Origin: Mucilaginibacter sp. PAMB04168
Lineage (GTDB): Bacteria; Bacteroidota; Bacteroidia; Sphingobacteriales; Sphingobacteriaceae
Reading direction: 5' to 3'
Length of the DNA: 64,000 bases
NCBI RefSeq assembly: GCF_039634365.2
Contig: NZ_CP155079.2
Location: forward strand, 1,612,001 to 1,676,000
The number at the start of each line of letters is the position of its first letter. Position 1 is the stretch's first letter. The translations under genes were made by a program, and so were the position numbers. This document shows positions 24,576-33,211 of this stretch, one piece after another. The notes beneath the pieces were generated by a model that worked only from the letters and a program-made list of their open reading frames with translations, was not told the DNA's origin and did no database searches.

Positions 24576-26886
24576 CCTGCTCGACCTGTTAGGCGGCACA
24601 ATTATAATAACCACACCGGATGGTGACCATCCGCGAAAGATAGATGGCATTACGATCCCGATTATACAGCGCGATTACGCCCAAGGACGTCCGGATGAGG
24701 ACCTGATCAGAGGACGGTTCCTTACCGCATTATTTACTGCTCTTGAACAGGATAATGGGTTGGAGCTTGATTTTATTTATGGCTCAGTCAAAAAAGGAAC
24801 GGGTGAAACAGAAATGTTCCTTCCACTCGACGGTCAGCAGCGCCTGACCACACTCTTCCTGCTTTATTGGGTCGTCTCCAACAATGAACTCGGCACACAT
24901 GACCGCCAGCTTTTCTGCGCACAGCTGGCCAGATTCAGTTACGCCACCCGCTCCACAGCGAGAGACTTCTGCCAGAAACTTGCTCACCTGACTTTTACGA
25001 GCGATGCTGCAGGACAGATCAGGAAAGCTTACTGGTTCCACAATGGTTATGCGCAGGATCCTACAGTGAAAGCCATGCTGCGCACCATTGCTGACATTGA
25101 GGCGCGATATGCGAACTGCGGGTCACCTCTTTTCGCAAGTTTGGCCAGACTGTGCTTTTATATTCTGCCGCTCGATGGGTTCAGACTCACCGATGAACTC
25201 TATATCAAAATGAACGCGCGCGGTAAGCAGCTGACGGGTTTCGAAAACTTTAAGGCCGATCTCATCGGCTGGATGAAGTCGGACGAAAACCCCGATGCAA
25301 CGAAACTTGCACGGCAGGTTTCCTATGGTAAAACGTTGATGCCGCATTACCTTGCAATCGCCTCCAAGACTGACAACAGCTGGACCGACATTTTCTGGCC
25401 GGTTGCAAGGGCGCAGCCAAAAGAAGAAGATAAGATCGTCGACCCCTATTACTTTCGTTTTATCAACCGTTACGTACTCAACGAATTTATAGTCCGTTCC
25501 GACCGCAGTGCGGCACAAATTGAAACGTCAGAGACCTTTACCCAGCTATATGGCGATAAAGGCAGCGACGCTTTGCCGCGTTACCGGGAGTTCACCTATT
25601 ACCGGCCTGTCTTTTCCGGGGATTTTGCCGGCCGTTTCGAGCGGGCTATGGACCAGCTGGCAATTCACCAGGAAAGCATCCGTGCAGCCCTGAATACATC
25701 CCTGAACAGTACACCCAATTGGTTTATTTATGATGAAAGCATCAGCCAGGTGCAGCGAATCCTGTTAGCGGCGGTTACCGGATATCTGGAAGAACACACT
25801 TATGACATTCAAAAATTCAAAGAATGGATACGGGTGGTCTGGAATATCATAATCGACCCCGACATCAGGAGCATCGGTGCCATGATCGCTGTTATGAAAA
25901 CAGTAGCTTCCCTCGCAGCGGGCAGCGGGGATATTTATGCTTACTTTAAGACACCGGAGTTTACAGCGCTGGCAGAAAGAAGCGGTAATATCCAAAAGGA
26001 ACAGCTGGCAGAGGAGAAACTGAAAGCCGGATTATTCGAAAACGAAGGGTGGGAACAAATTATCAAAAAAGCCGAAGCCCATCCGCTTTTCCAGGGCAAT
26101 ATTGGCTTCCTGTTGCTCGGCGATCCAACCCTGGCCGAATTCGAACACAGATTTGCCACCTCGGCTCTGCTGTTTAGTCATTACGGCGCAAACAAGGCCT
26201 TCAGGCAGGATCGCGGGCTGTATCGTTACCTTATAAGCGCGTTGCCGGACTGGTCAGCGTTGTATGCGTTTACCTACGCTGATGACTTCCAGAACTGGCA
26301 GCTAATTCTTCGCAGAAATCAAATTGCCAAAACAATCATCAATGAACTTTGCGGCTGTGAAAGTGAAGCTGCCATGCAGCATGTAATCAACGCTGGTATT
26401 AACCGGTCATCAGCGATATCCGGCTGGGATAACGGGAACGCTAAATTAAGGCTTATCCATACGAACCTGTACTTTGACGAGCGTTTTGTCGACTGGACGC
26501 AAAAGGAGAATAAGCTTACTAAAGTAAAGGAACTTTACGGTCATCGTTATTTGATCAGGCCGAGCGCCTGGTTTGATAAGGTCATGATCGACAATCGCAG
26601 AAACGAGGTCATCAACCTCTTGTGCCAGCACCACGGGGCAAGGACCGAAAATCGCTGTGGTTCTACACAGTTCTTCTGGGGCGAAGACATCAATGTTTAC
26701 ATTACACGTAACGGCCATCAATATCTGCTGGAATTCACCCGCGACATAAGGCTCCGTATCAGGATCGCCGCCGAGGCAGACGGCCTGACCAAGTGGACGC
26801 CTTATAAGGCCTTTGACGAATTAAGGCTGGGAAGCACCGAAGAAGCTGCAGAAACAACTTTAGAAATTGTTAATAGTCTGGAATGA
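24562..26886 (+). CDS. DUF262-family protein, second of a pair
   Basis: A 774-residue DUF262-family protein of a distinct subfamily: ITIPIIQRDYAQGRPDEDLIRGRFLTALF near residues 29-57, LDFIYGSVK and LPLDGQQRLTTLFLLYW with Asp90. Unlike its partner it has no recognisable DUF1524 HNH motif at the C terminus; the last 130 residues contain WFDKVMIDNRRNEVINLLCQHHG and a beta-rich end. Its ATG lies inside the 3' end of the first DUF262 gene, so the two are translationally coupled. The likely division of labour is one nuclease-bearing and one nucleotide-sensing or target-recognition subunit, which is inferred. Confidence 0.83.
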   Translation: MKTHNLLDLLGGTIIITTPDGDHPRKIDGITIPIIQRDYAQGRPDEDLIRGRFLTALFTALEQDNGLELDFIYGSVKKGTGETEMFLPLDGQQRLTTLFLLYWVVSNNELGTHDRQLFCAQLARFSYATRSTARDFCQKLAHLTFTSDAAGQIRKAYWFHNGYAQDPTVKAMLRTIADIEARYANCGSPLFASLARLCFYILPLDGFRLTDELYIKMNARGKQLTGFENFKADLIGWMKSDENPDATKLARQVSYGKTLMPHYLAIASKTDNSWTDIFWPVARAQPKEEDKIVDPYYFRFINRYVLNEFIVRSDRSAAQIETSETFTQLYGDKGSDALPRYREFTYYRPVFSGDFAGRFERAMDQLAIHQESIRAALNTSLNSTPNWFIYDESISQVQRILLAAVTGYLEEHTYDIQKFKEWIRVVWNIIIDPDIRSIGAMIAVMKTVASLAAGSGDIYAYFKTPEFTALAERSGNIQKEQLAEEKLKAGLFENEGWEQIIKKAEAHPLFQGNIGFLLLGDPTLAEFEHRFATSALLFSHYGANKAFRQDRGLYRYLISALPDWSALYAFTYADDFQNWQLILRRNQIAKTIINELCGCESEAAMQHVINAGINRSSAISGWDNGNAKLRLIHTNLYFDERFVDWTQKENKLTKVKELYGHRYLIRPSAWFDKVMIDNRRNEVINLLCQHHGARTENRCGSTQFFWGEDINVYITRNGHQYLLEFTRDIRLRIRIAAEADGLTKWTPYKAFDELRLGSTEEAAETTLEIVNSLE

Positions 26887-26990
26887 GATTCATCGGCCAC
26901 GGCAAACAAGTCACTTATGTTTTTTAGTATCATATTAACTGATGGAAACAGCTGATTGTTGTTGCAAAAGTTCAGGTGGCAGTATTGTCA

Positions 26991-27021
26991 ATTGCAGCAA
27001 CTGAGCAAAAGCTTATCTTTA
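26991..27021 (+). promoter_or_regulatory. Promoter of the Shedu-like gene
   Basis: ATTG (26991-26994), 19 bases, TATCTTTA (27014-27021) match the Bacteroidota TTTG-N19-TAnnTTTG pattern and lie 19 bases before the ATG at 27041. The same ATTG-N19-TATCTT layout precedes the C5-methyltransferase gene at 39670-39700. Confidence 0.5.
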
Positions 27022-27040
27022 TCTTCGCTGAAACATAGTT

Positions 27041-27850
27041 ATGAACGACAATAAATCTCCGGAAACTGAAATCCTTAAGGCCGCTGAAACTAATAATGAT
27101 ATTGTTGACCCGGCGAAAGCCGGGGATAAAACCGAACAGGATGAAGTTATTACAACTACTCCTGAACAACCGGAAGATAAACAGGAAGTTCCCAATGATG
27201 AAGGTAGTTCGCCATGGGATATCGCTAAAGCGGAAAAGGACTTACTTGCCTCCTTTGCTAATGACTCAGAAACTGATCTTTTGAAAGTATTGAAAGATAA
27301 CAGCTTTCTCTTTTATGATCTCTACGACAGAAAGTATGGGATACAGCCGGTCTTCAGGGAATTAAACTTTGGAGCCGAATTCCGCTGTGATTTTGCATGG
27401 TTAAATGATAAGTCTTCCGGCCCGGAATGGGTGCTTGTCGAACTGGAAAAACCCAAAATGTCCTTATTTAATGCAGATGGTAAGCCAACTGCCAAATTGC
27501 AGGGAGCATTGGAGCAGGTCAAAACCTGGGATCAGTATTTTGAGGAAAATAAAGGAGAGGCAAAACGCATTTTCGGTGCGGTGGCAGAATTCAGGTTTAT
27601 TTTGGTTGCAGGTTCCGGTGAACATTGGGGAACTGAACACGCACAAAAATGGCGTATTTACAACCATAAGAGGTTTCACATTGAGATCAGGTCAATGGAC
27701 ACTTTTTTAAGAGCAATCAAAGTTGCAAAAGAGCATCCTGCGGAACTCTGGAGTTTTAAGGAAAAGCCCGTCACTTTGCCCCATACTCGGTTGGAGAGTT
27801 ACTGGCGCGACTACGACTACATGGACAGATGGCGGCAAGTCATTGATTAA
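27041..27850 (+). CDS. Shedu-like DUF4263 nuclease
   Basis: A 269-residue single-gene defence protein. After an acidic, low-complexity N terminus (about 60 residues) it has the DUF4263/Shedu nuclease domain: LLKVLKDNSFLFYDLYD, then FRCDFAWLND (Asp117), then VLVELEKPKMSLFNADGKPTAKL (Glu134, Glu136, Lys137) and ALEQVKTWDQYF (Gln in the following helix). The motif is D...ELEK rather than the common D...ExK, a variant also seen in other DUF4263 members with VEIE or VELE. Shedu (SduA) proteins cut DNA upon phage infection. It has its own promoter and no partner gene, matching the one-gene habit of Shedu. Confidence 0.8.
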   Translation: MNDNKSPETEILKAAETNNDIVDPAKAGDKTEQDEVITTTPEQPEDKQEVPNDEGSSPWDIAKAEKDLLASFANDSETDLLKVLKDNSFLFYDLYDRKYGIQPVFRELNFGAEFRCDFAWLNDKSSGPEWVLVELEKPKMSLFNADGKPTAKLQGALEQVKTWDQYFEENKGEAKRIFGAVAEFRFILVAGSGEHWGTEHAQKWRIYNHKRFHIEIRSMDTFLRAIKVAKEHPAELWSFKEKPVTLPHTRLESYWRDYDYMDRWRQVID

Positions 27851-27906
27851 TATGATTAAGTTATTGTATAGTAATTTTAAACGCTTACTAAACTATTAAT
27901 CAATTT

Positions 27907-28728
27907 ATGCCCTGGATACCTGAACCATTGATGGCAGAAATATGTCAGATATTTACTGACGCAGACCATCGCACCCGGAATGATTTTAGTATAAATGAAG
28001 TTGTTAACGAACGTGATTACCTTAGTCGTTTTCTGACCCTTGCAGCTTATCCCCGTGTTAGCGGCGGCAATAAATATAAAGGCATTTACAACATTTCATG
28101 CAGCGGTGACAGCGTTGAAAGAAAGCACGGTATTGATGCGCTGTTTGCATTCAAATATAACGGGGAAATTAAACTTGCTGTCTGCGAATGTAAAATTGAA
28201 AAACCCAATTTTGACAATGGCCGTTTTGCCCGTCAACTCAATAAGCAGCGCAGATTATTAAGAGCCAACCCGGAAATTGTTGCCTTTGAAATGTTTTTTC
28301 ACCGACAGCACAGGCCCCCTTACGATCCTCACTTAAGTTCTATCTGTCTGCTTGATCAGATTGACAACTATATTCGTATTGCGCGCGGCGGAAGGCCCAT
28401 TACTCATTGGGTTCTGGCTGATTTGGATAGTCTGTTTACCCATCTTGTTCCATGGCCGGGTTTTCTGAATATTGGCAGCCTGATCTGGCACTTACTTGAA
28501 TGCAGAATTGGGATACGGATACCTGAAAGTAATTATGGCGCAAGAGCTGCCTCTGCTGCCTTTAACAACAGGGAGGACGGCTTTATGCAGGCGACCAGAA
28601 ATCTGATAAATAACATAACTGGCCGCGATTACAATTATACTCAGGTAGTGGAATATTGCAGGACATTTGATTTTGATGCAATTTGCTGCATTGATTTAAA
28701 TCAGGTCTCGTCAGACCGGTCACTATAA
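27907..28728 (+). CDS. Unclassified PD-(D/E)XK-like nuclease candidate
   Basis: A 273-residue protein of no recognised family. It shows a plausible restriction-endonuclease-fold core: ERKHGIDALFAFKYNGEIKLAVCECKIEKPNFDNGRFARQLNKQRRLL gives Asp77, then Glu94-x-Lys96 (CECK) on the next strand, then a Gln-bearing helix (RQLNKQ). The N terminus is helical, and the C-terminal half has THWVLADLDSLFTHLV and NIGSLIWHLLECRIGIRIP, with no membrane segment. It stands between the Shedu-like gene and a convergent operon, 56 bases from the former, with AT-rich sequence that may carry a promoter (TAATTTTA at 27872-27879). Position and motif together suggest a defence nuclease. Confidence 0.65.
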   Translation: MPWIPEPLMAEICQIFTDADHRTRNDFSINEVVNERDYLSRFLTLAAYPRVSGGNKYKGIYNISCSGDSVERKHGIDALFAFKYNGEIKLAVCECKIEKPNFDNGRFARQLNKQRRLLRANPEIVAFEMFFHRQHRPPYDPHLSSICLLDQIDNYIRIARGGRPITHWVLADLDSLFTHLVPWPGFLNIGSLIWHLLECRIGIRIPESNYGARAASAAFNNREDGFMQATRNLINNITGRDYNYTQVVEYCRTFDFDAICCIDLNQVSSDRSL

Positions 28729-28872
28729 AGCTTTTGTTAATAAACCGGTTAATGATGCTAACGCAGCAAACGGATTTTGATCCGCAGGATATCTGCTGTC
28801 GCATAGTATAGCTGCAAAATTCCGTGATCCTGCTTTCAAAACTATAGCCGTTACCGGGATTTTTGGCTTTGG

Positions 28873-30093
28873 CTAATGACTCTTAATCAGCATACCGATT
28901 ATGATGCCAAGGATTACAGCGATGATAACCGCTGTCCAGTTAACCGAGGATTTGTTCTCGAGTTTGGATAGCTGGGCTTTATAATTGTTAACCTGGTCAT
29001 TAAATATCGCCTGCTTTTCATTTTGCAGCTTTTGGCTTTCGCCCAGTTGCTGGTTGTAGGTATTAGTCAGCAAACTGATCTGGCTGTTTAATCCGTTAAT
29101 TTTTTCACTATACACCTTTTCGAGGTCCTCGTTGTTTTTCTTTTTAAGTTCTTCAACTGCTTTAATCTGCTGTTTCAGATTATTGATTTCTTTTTCATAA
29201 TTAGCTGTTAGCTGTTTCTTAACCGACTCAACTAATTGCGCCCTTGAATTTTGCACTTCCTCAATAGTCTGATTATAAGTATCATTCAGGAACTGACCAA
29301 ATTCAGATGGTGTAATGAATGCCTTGTCAGCAACTTTTTGAAGCAATGTTACATCATCTTTATGTCCAATAGCTGTTATCAGCAAGGCATTTAATCCGGT
29401 CGCTTTTTCGGCTATCGCAGGCTTATTAAAAATTTCGAGGTTTTCTCCGCCACCCCGTGAAATAACGATAATGTCTGTTCCCTGTTCGTCCAGCTGATTA
29501 AGGGTCTTGATAATTTCAGTTTCCGAGCTTAGGTTGATGCGGTGAAAATCGAGTTGATAAAAGGCGATAGATTCTCTGAGCTGATGTTTAATGTCGTTGT
29601 CAATAATTGCATTTTTGCCGACAACCACACCGATTTTAAACGGATGTTCCTGAATGATCTTCTCTTTTATCCAGCTTTGCACATCCCGGAAGCCCGCTGC
29701 TGCTTTTTCCTGCTGGATCTCTATCCGTTTTATTTCTTCTGATGAATACTTATTTAAGGTTTGGTCAACCAAATCAGTTACCGTTAACTGAATATCGATG
29801 CGGCTGGCGTTGTTAACCACCCGTCGCGTTATAAAACCGTTTATAGTGATTGTTTTGTTATGCTGCATCTCATTACGGATAAGAGCAGGCACAATCAGGG
29901 TAATCTGCGCATCGGAAGATTCGTCGCGGAGGCTATCATAATAAGAACCATTGTAAAAGGCACCTTTACCTAACTGGAAAATACCTTTAAGCTGTATGAT
30001 CCTTTGGGTTTGTTTTAGGGAAATTGAATTATTAAAAAGATTAAGCACCGCAGCGGGTGAGTAAATAACAGGTGCCTGGTTTTCTGCTTCCAT
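28873..30093 (-). CDS. Membrane-anchored ExoVII large-subunit (XseA)-like protein
   Basis: A 406-residue relative of the exonuclease VII large subunit. The N terminus is OB-like (residues 30-110: RIIQLKGIFQLGKGAFYNGSYYDSL, TITINGFI). The nuclease core follows: IGVVVGKNAIIDNDIKHQL (154-172), IIVISRGGGENLEIFNKPAIAEKA (208-231) and LLITAIGHKDDVTLLQKVADKAFITPSEFGQFL (237-269), the XseA signature in order. A long coiled coil (about 275-375) comes next, as in XseA, but here it ends in a hydrophobic helix (VNWTAVIIAVILGIIIGMLI) and a basic tail, placing the nuclease on the inner face of the membrane. Housekeeping XseA lacks this anchor. It is the third gene after a DUF4209 gene and a 146-residue gene. 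Confidence 0.82.
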   Translation of the reverse strand: MEAENQAPVIYSPAAVLNLFNNSISLKQTQRIIQLKGIFQLGKGAFYNGSYYDSLRDESSDAQITLIVPALIRNEMQHNKTITINGFITRRVVNNASRIDIQLTVTDLVDQTLNKYSSEEIKRIEIQQEKAAAGFRDVQSWIKEKIIQEHPFKIGVVVGKNAIIDNDIKHQLRESIAFYQLDFHRINLSSETEIIKTLNQLDEQGTDIIVISRGGGENLEIFNKPAIAEKATGLNALLITAIGHKDDVTLLQKVADKAFITPSEFGQFLNDTYNQTIEEVQNSRAQLVESVKKQLTANYEKEINNLKQQIKAVEELKKKNNEDLEKVYSEKINGLNSQISLLTNTYNQQLGESQKLQNEKQAIFNDQVNNYKAQLSKLENKSSVNWTAVIIAVILGIIIGMLIKSH

Positions 30094-30159
30094 TACCGTA
30101 AAATTATTAAAATTATCGGTTAACAGTCTTGGGTGGTATCAGGGAAGCATCCCGGTTAG

Positions 30160-30600
30160 CTATAACTCATCAAGCTTTCGTTCTTCCTCATCTGAAAAGC
30201 GGACATGCTGTGACAGGTCCTTAACCATTTTACGGGCGAAAACAGCGCCGTCCTCTTCGCTTTTCATTACATCGTCATCTCCAAGATCGGCATTTTGGCC
30301 GTATATAGCCTGTTTCAAATCGCGGCGCTGCTCCATCTCTTTCACCTTATCATCAACCTTCTCCACCATAGAATAATCAGAGGTACCGTTTTCAGCAAGG
30401 TCGCGGAAATCCCGGTAAGGATTAAGGTTAACCTTCATCACCTTTTGCATCACCTCTCCCCATTGCAACAATTCTTCTGCGGTATAATCAGGGTTATTCT
30501 TCTTTGCCATGTATTGAACCATAGCCAGATATTGTTCCGGTGTGCCGTTGAACCTGCGGCCAAAGCCGAGTATTTTGCTGATAAATGACAGGAATCCCAT
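30160..30600 (-). CDS. 146-residue protein between DUF4209 and XseA-like genes
   Basis: A highly charged, helical protein without recognised domains. The first 18 residues (GFLSFISKILGFGRRFNG) form an amphipathic, basic segment that could lie on a membrane surface. The rest is acidic and coiled-coil-like (VEKVDDKVKEMEQRRDLKQ, the RKMVKDLSQHVRFSDEEERKLDEL end). It sits 36 bases downstream of the DUF4209 gene and 66 bases upstream of the anchored XseA-like gene. By position it could be the small-subunit counterpart (XseB-like) of the nuclease, although at 146 residues it is larger than XseB (about 80) and shows no clear similarity. Confidence 0.68.
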   Translation of the reverse strand: MGFLSFISKILGFGRRFNGTPEQYLAMVQYMAKKNNPDYTAEELLQWGEVMQKVMKVNLNPYRDFRDLAENGTSDYSMVEKVDDKVKEMEQRRDLKQAIYGQNADLGDDDVMKSEEDGAVFARKMVKDLSQHVRFSDEEERKLDEL

Positions 30601-30636
30601 AGGCGTAAATGTTGGCTAATGTAAAATTAGCGATTT

Positions 30637-32304
30637 TTAGGATAGCGCGGTTATCTCTTTTAAGAGATATTTATCGAGATGCAAGCTCAATTTAAGGGCC
30701 AGCCACCAGGTATAAAACCCGGCGGGTGCAAAGAATTGTCCAGTGGCGTATTTTCCGTGGGCCACCAGGTTCCGGATATTGTTGCCGAACGATTCATTGA
30801 GTAAGCCTTCCAGGTCAAAGATCAGATCCTCGTGTAAAATACCGTTCAAGTGGTTGAAATAAAATGCCAGGCTATTTTCGGTTTGAATATCTTCAGTCAG
30901 CTTTCTGGTGATGACCCCATAGGTTTGCAGCACATGACGCAGCCCGTTCTCTATTTGGGGGATCAGTAGATGTGCCGCAACCGCAAAATTGCCGCAGAAA
31001 CCATGATAAAGGCCGTGGGTGTAGATATCCAGCCGGTCCTGCGGGATAAATTTACTGTGGCTGATCAGCCAGAATACTTCGGGTTCGCTGATTGCACATT
31101 TATCCGAAAATTTATCGTAGGCTGGACGAAGCACCATTTTGCAGTGAATGTCTCTGATCATTGCGGCATCTTTATAGATCAGATCGCTATTGTCTGCGCT
31201 AATGGCAACAGTATTTCCCTCTCCATCAGTCATTGTTGATCCCATAAATTTAAGGTGCAGGAATTGGTCGGACTTACCCTTCAGATCTTTGACAAGTTCC
31301 TGCTTAACAGGAAATTCGCGGTCGATCATCCAGTAAACGGCCTGGAATAAATGGCTGAATTCTGGCATTTCAAATTCCGGCTTATCTAATGGAATGGCGG
31401 GTAATGCACCGATCAGCTGGTGCTGGGCTGCCGCTTTCTTCAGGATTTCAACCAGCTTCTTCCGGAGTGTTTCCGTTTCGGCATCCTTAATTCCCAATTG
31501 CTGAAAATGACGGATGCCTTTCTTATACAGGTCAGCCACCATATATTGCAGGGCATTCATACGGTGGTCGTAATCGTCTGCTTCCAATATATAGCCCCTG
31601 GCAACTTGGGTACCATAGTTAACTGCATCTGCAGGGATCAGTAAAGCCAGCACATGGTTACATTGCCGGTAACGTTCAAGTTCACGTGATTCAAGGAATG
31701 GCTGAACCGCATCCTTTACCTTTTGAATGAACAACTGGTACGTGGTCGGTTCCAGTTGCAATGGGATCATTTCTTCGGCAAGTTTGGTGATAGAGTAGCA
31801 ATCTTGCGGCATATCTGCGGCAAGTATTTCCTGTTGGATTGGCAGCACATATTTATCCAGTAGAGCCAATCTTCCCCTACCTAAGCCAACTAATATGCGT
31901 AAGATGCGGATGTACCGATCTCTTTTGGTGCTTAGTGTATTGTCTTCTTCGATAAGCGACAGGTAGGTGTCAATGGCCTTTTGAGCGTTGTTAAATTTGT
32001 CTTGCTTGTTGACCTGTAAGATGTCATAAAAGTAGGCCCGGATATAAGGGTTGATGATCCTGGGGCTAATGTCGGCTAACACCGCCAGTGTTTCTTGTCC
32101 TGGCCGGTGTTCATTGATCTCCTTAACTTTGCTGTTGCCGTTTAATAAACCCAATTTGAGTATGGCATCCAGGTAAGCGAATAAGTCCCGTTCAGGGCCT
32201 TGCAGTTCATGATCTTCCAGCTTTTCTTCGGTAAATAACTGTATATAGCCAAGCCCATGGCTGGCTGTAAAATGATGGTTCAAAAGGCTGGCTGCATCGG
32301 TCAT
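30637..32304 (-). CDS. DUF4209-domain protein
   Basis: A 555-residue, almost wholly helical protein. The C-terminal third matches DUF4209: the HGLYHGFCGNFAVAAHLLIP segment, QIENGLRHVLQTYGV, then EDLIFDLEGLLNESFGNNIRNLVAHG, with conserved His, Glu and the RNLVAHG end that resembles the RNxxAHG element of HEPN-type RNases. The N-terminal two thirds are repeat-like helices of unknown role. It is the first gene of a leftward trio with a 146-residue gene and a membrane-anchored XseA-like gene and is divergent from the AAA ATPase gene, 43 bases away. DUF4209 proteins are frequently found near defence genes. A ribonuclease or sensor role is possible but not shown. Confidence 0.75.
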   Translation of the reverse strand: MTDAASLLNHHFTASHGLGYIQLFTEEKLEDHELQGPERDLFAYLDAILKLGLLNGNSKVKEINEHRPGQETLAVLADISPRIINPYIRAYFYDILQVNKQDKFNNAQKAIDTYLSLIEEDNTLSTKRDRYIRILRILVGLGRGRLALLDKYVLPIQQEILAADMPQDCYSITKLAEEMIPLQLEPTTYQLFIQKVKDAVQPFLESRELERYRQCNHVLALLIPADAVNYGTQVARGYILEADDYDHRMNALQYMVADLYKKGIRHFQQLGIKDAETETLRKKLVEILKKAAAQHQLIGALPAIPLDKPEFEMPEFSHLFQAVYWMIDREFPVKQELVKDLKGKSDQFLHLKFMGSTMTDGEGNTVAISADNSDLIYKDAAMIRDIHCKMVLRPAYDKFSDKCAISEPEVFWLISHSKFIPQDRLDIYTHGLYHGFCGNFAVAAHLLIPQIENGLRHVLQTYGVITRKLTEDIQTENSLAFYFNHLNGILHEDLIFDLEGLLNESFGNNIRNLVAHGKYATGQFFAPAGFYTWWLALKLSLHLDKYLLKEITALS

Positions 32305-32347
32305 ATCAATCGGTAAGGTTTTCCTATCTTTAAATTTCTAAATTTAT

Positions 32348-33208
32348 ATGAAGATCGCTGCAATTTACATTCCGGAGGGCAACTTATCGATAATTTTTGG
32401 TGAGGGGCATCAGGAAGTCACTATTAACCTGGGTGGCCGCAACCTCTATCAATTCAAAAACGGGGAACTGAATTCCGTAGAGCTAAACCGGTATTATATT
32501 GACGACCTGCTGAGCAGTGACATCCCCCTGCTGAGTTGTTTAGTGGGTAATAATGGCGGCGGCAAGACGACCTTGCTGCAATACATAGCCAACGCATATT
32601 ATTGCACTTATGTGCTGGAGGAACAGGATGGCAGTTATGAGCTGACCCGGAATATCGAGAAGATTCACCGAATTTATTTTACGCCTTATCTAAATTACAG
32701 TTCATTAGATGCTGCCCGGAATAATTACAAGGATCTCACTAAACTCACGCTGATGAAACTGGATAATCACGGCGACAGTGGCTTACTGGATGATTTTTTA
32801 GAAGCCCATAATTCAGAAAACACCAAACGCTGGATCAAATTCAACCATTTTTATAAGAACCGCGAGTTTACAAAGATAACTTTGCCGGTATTCCATGAGG
32901 TGACTTTAAGCCTGGGGTATTTTGATACCAGTATTCATAAGCCGGATAAATTTAATGATACATCCTATCAGCTGCGACCTGCCATTACCCTGATCTATGA
33001 AAAGATTAAACAGGAAGCATCCGAACGGGAAATACAAATGGGCAAGAATTTTACAGGCGATATTCGTGGAGAAGAAGCCAAAATTTTTTCCAATGGCATT
33101 CGGTTTGAATATGACCTGTTTGAAACGGCATTGGGTAAATTGGTGTCCCTTTTGGAAAGGGCCGGAAACCATTACCTGGATGAGGGCATCATCCCCGAAG
33201 ATTTTTAA
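32348..33208 (+). CDS. AAA ATPase of a Septu-like pair, N-terminal part (ends at in-frame TAA)
   Basis: The first 286 residues of an ABC/SMC-type ATPase. Walker A is GNNGGGKTT (residues 68-76) after LLSCLV. The sequence then runs through the helical insert and stops at TAA (33206-33208). The next reading frame, in the same phase and only one codon later, carries the signature, Walker B and switch motifs, and together they make one ordinary-length ATPase of about 600 residues (GIIPEDF-stop-NVLEKLTVREAF). So this is either a nonsense-disrupted gene (for example AAA to TAA), a sequencing error, or a genuinely split protein. There is no strong ribosome binding site before the downstream GTG. A possible -7 element, TATCTTTA, is at 32325-32332. 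Confidence 0.75.
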   Translation: MKIAAIYIPEGNLSIIFGEGHQEVTINLGGRNLYQFKNGELNSVELNRYYIDDLLSSDIPLLSCLVGNNGGGKTTLLQYIANAYYCTYVLEEQDGSYELTRNIEKIHRIYFTPYLNYSSLDAARNNYKDLTKLTLMKLDNHGDSGLLDDFLEAHNSENTKRWIKFNHFYKNREFTKITLPVFHEVTLSLGYFDTSIHKPDKFNDTSYQLRPAITLIYEKIKQEASEREIQMGKNFTGDIRGEEAKIFSNGIRFEYDLFETALGKLVSLLERAGNHYLDEGIIPEDF

Positions 33209-33211
33209 AAT

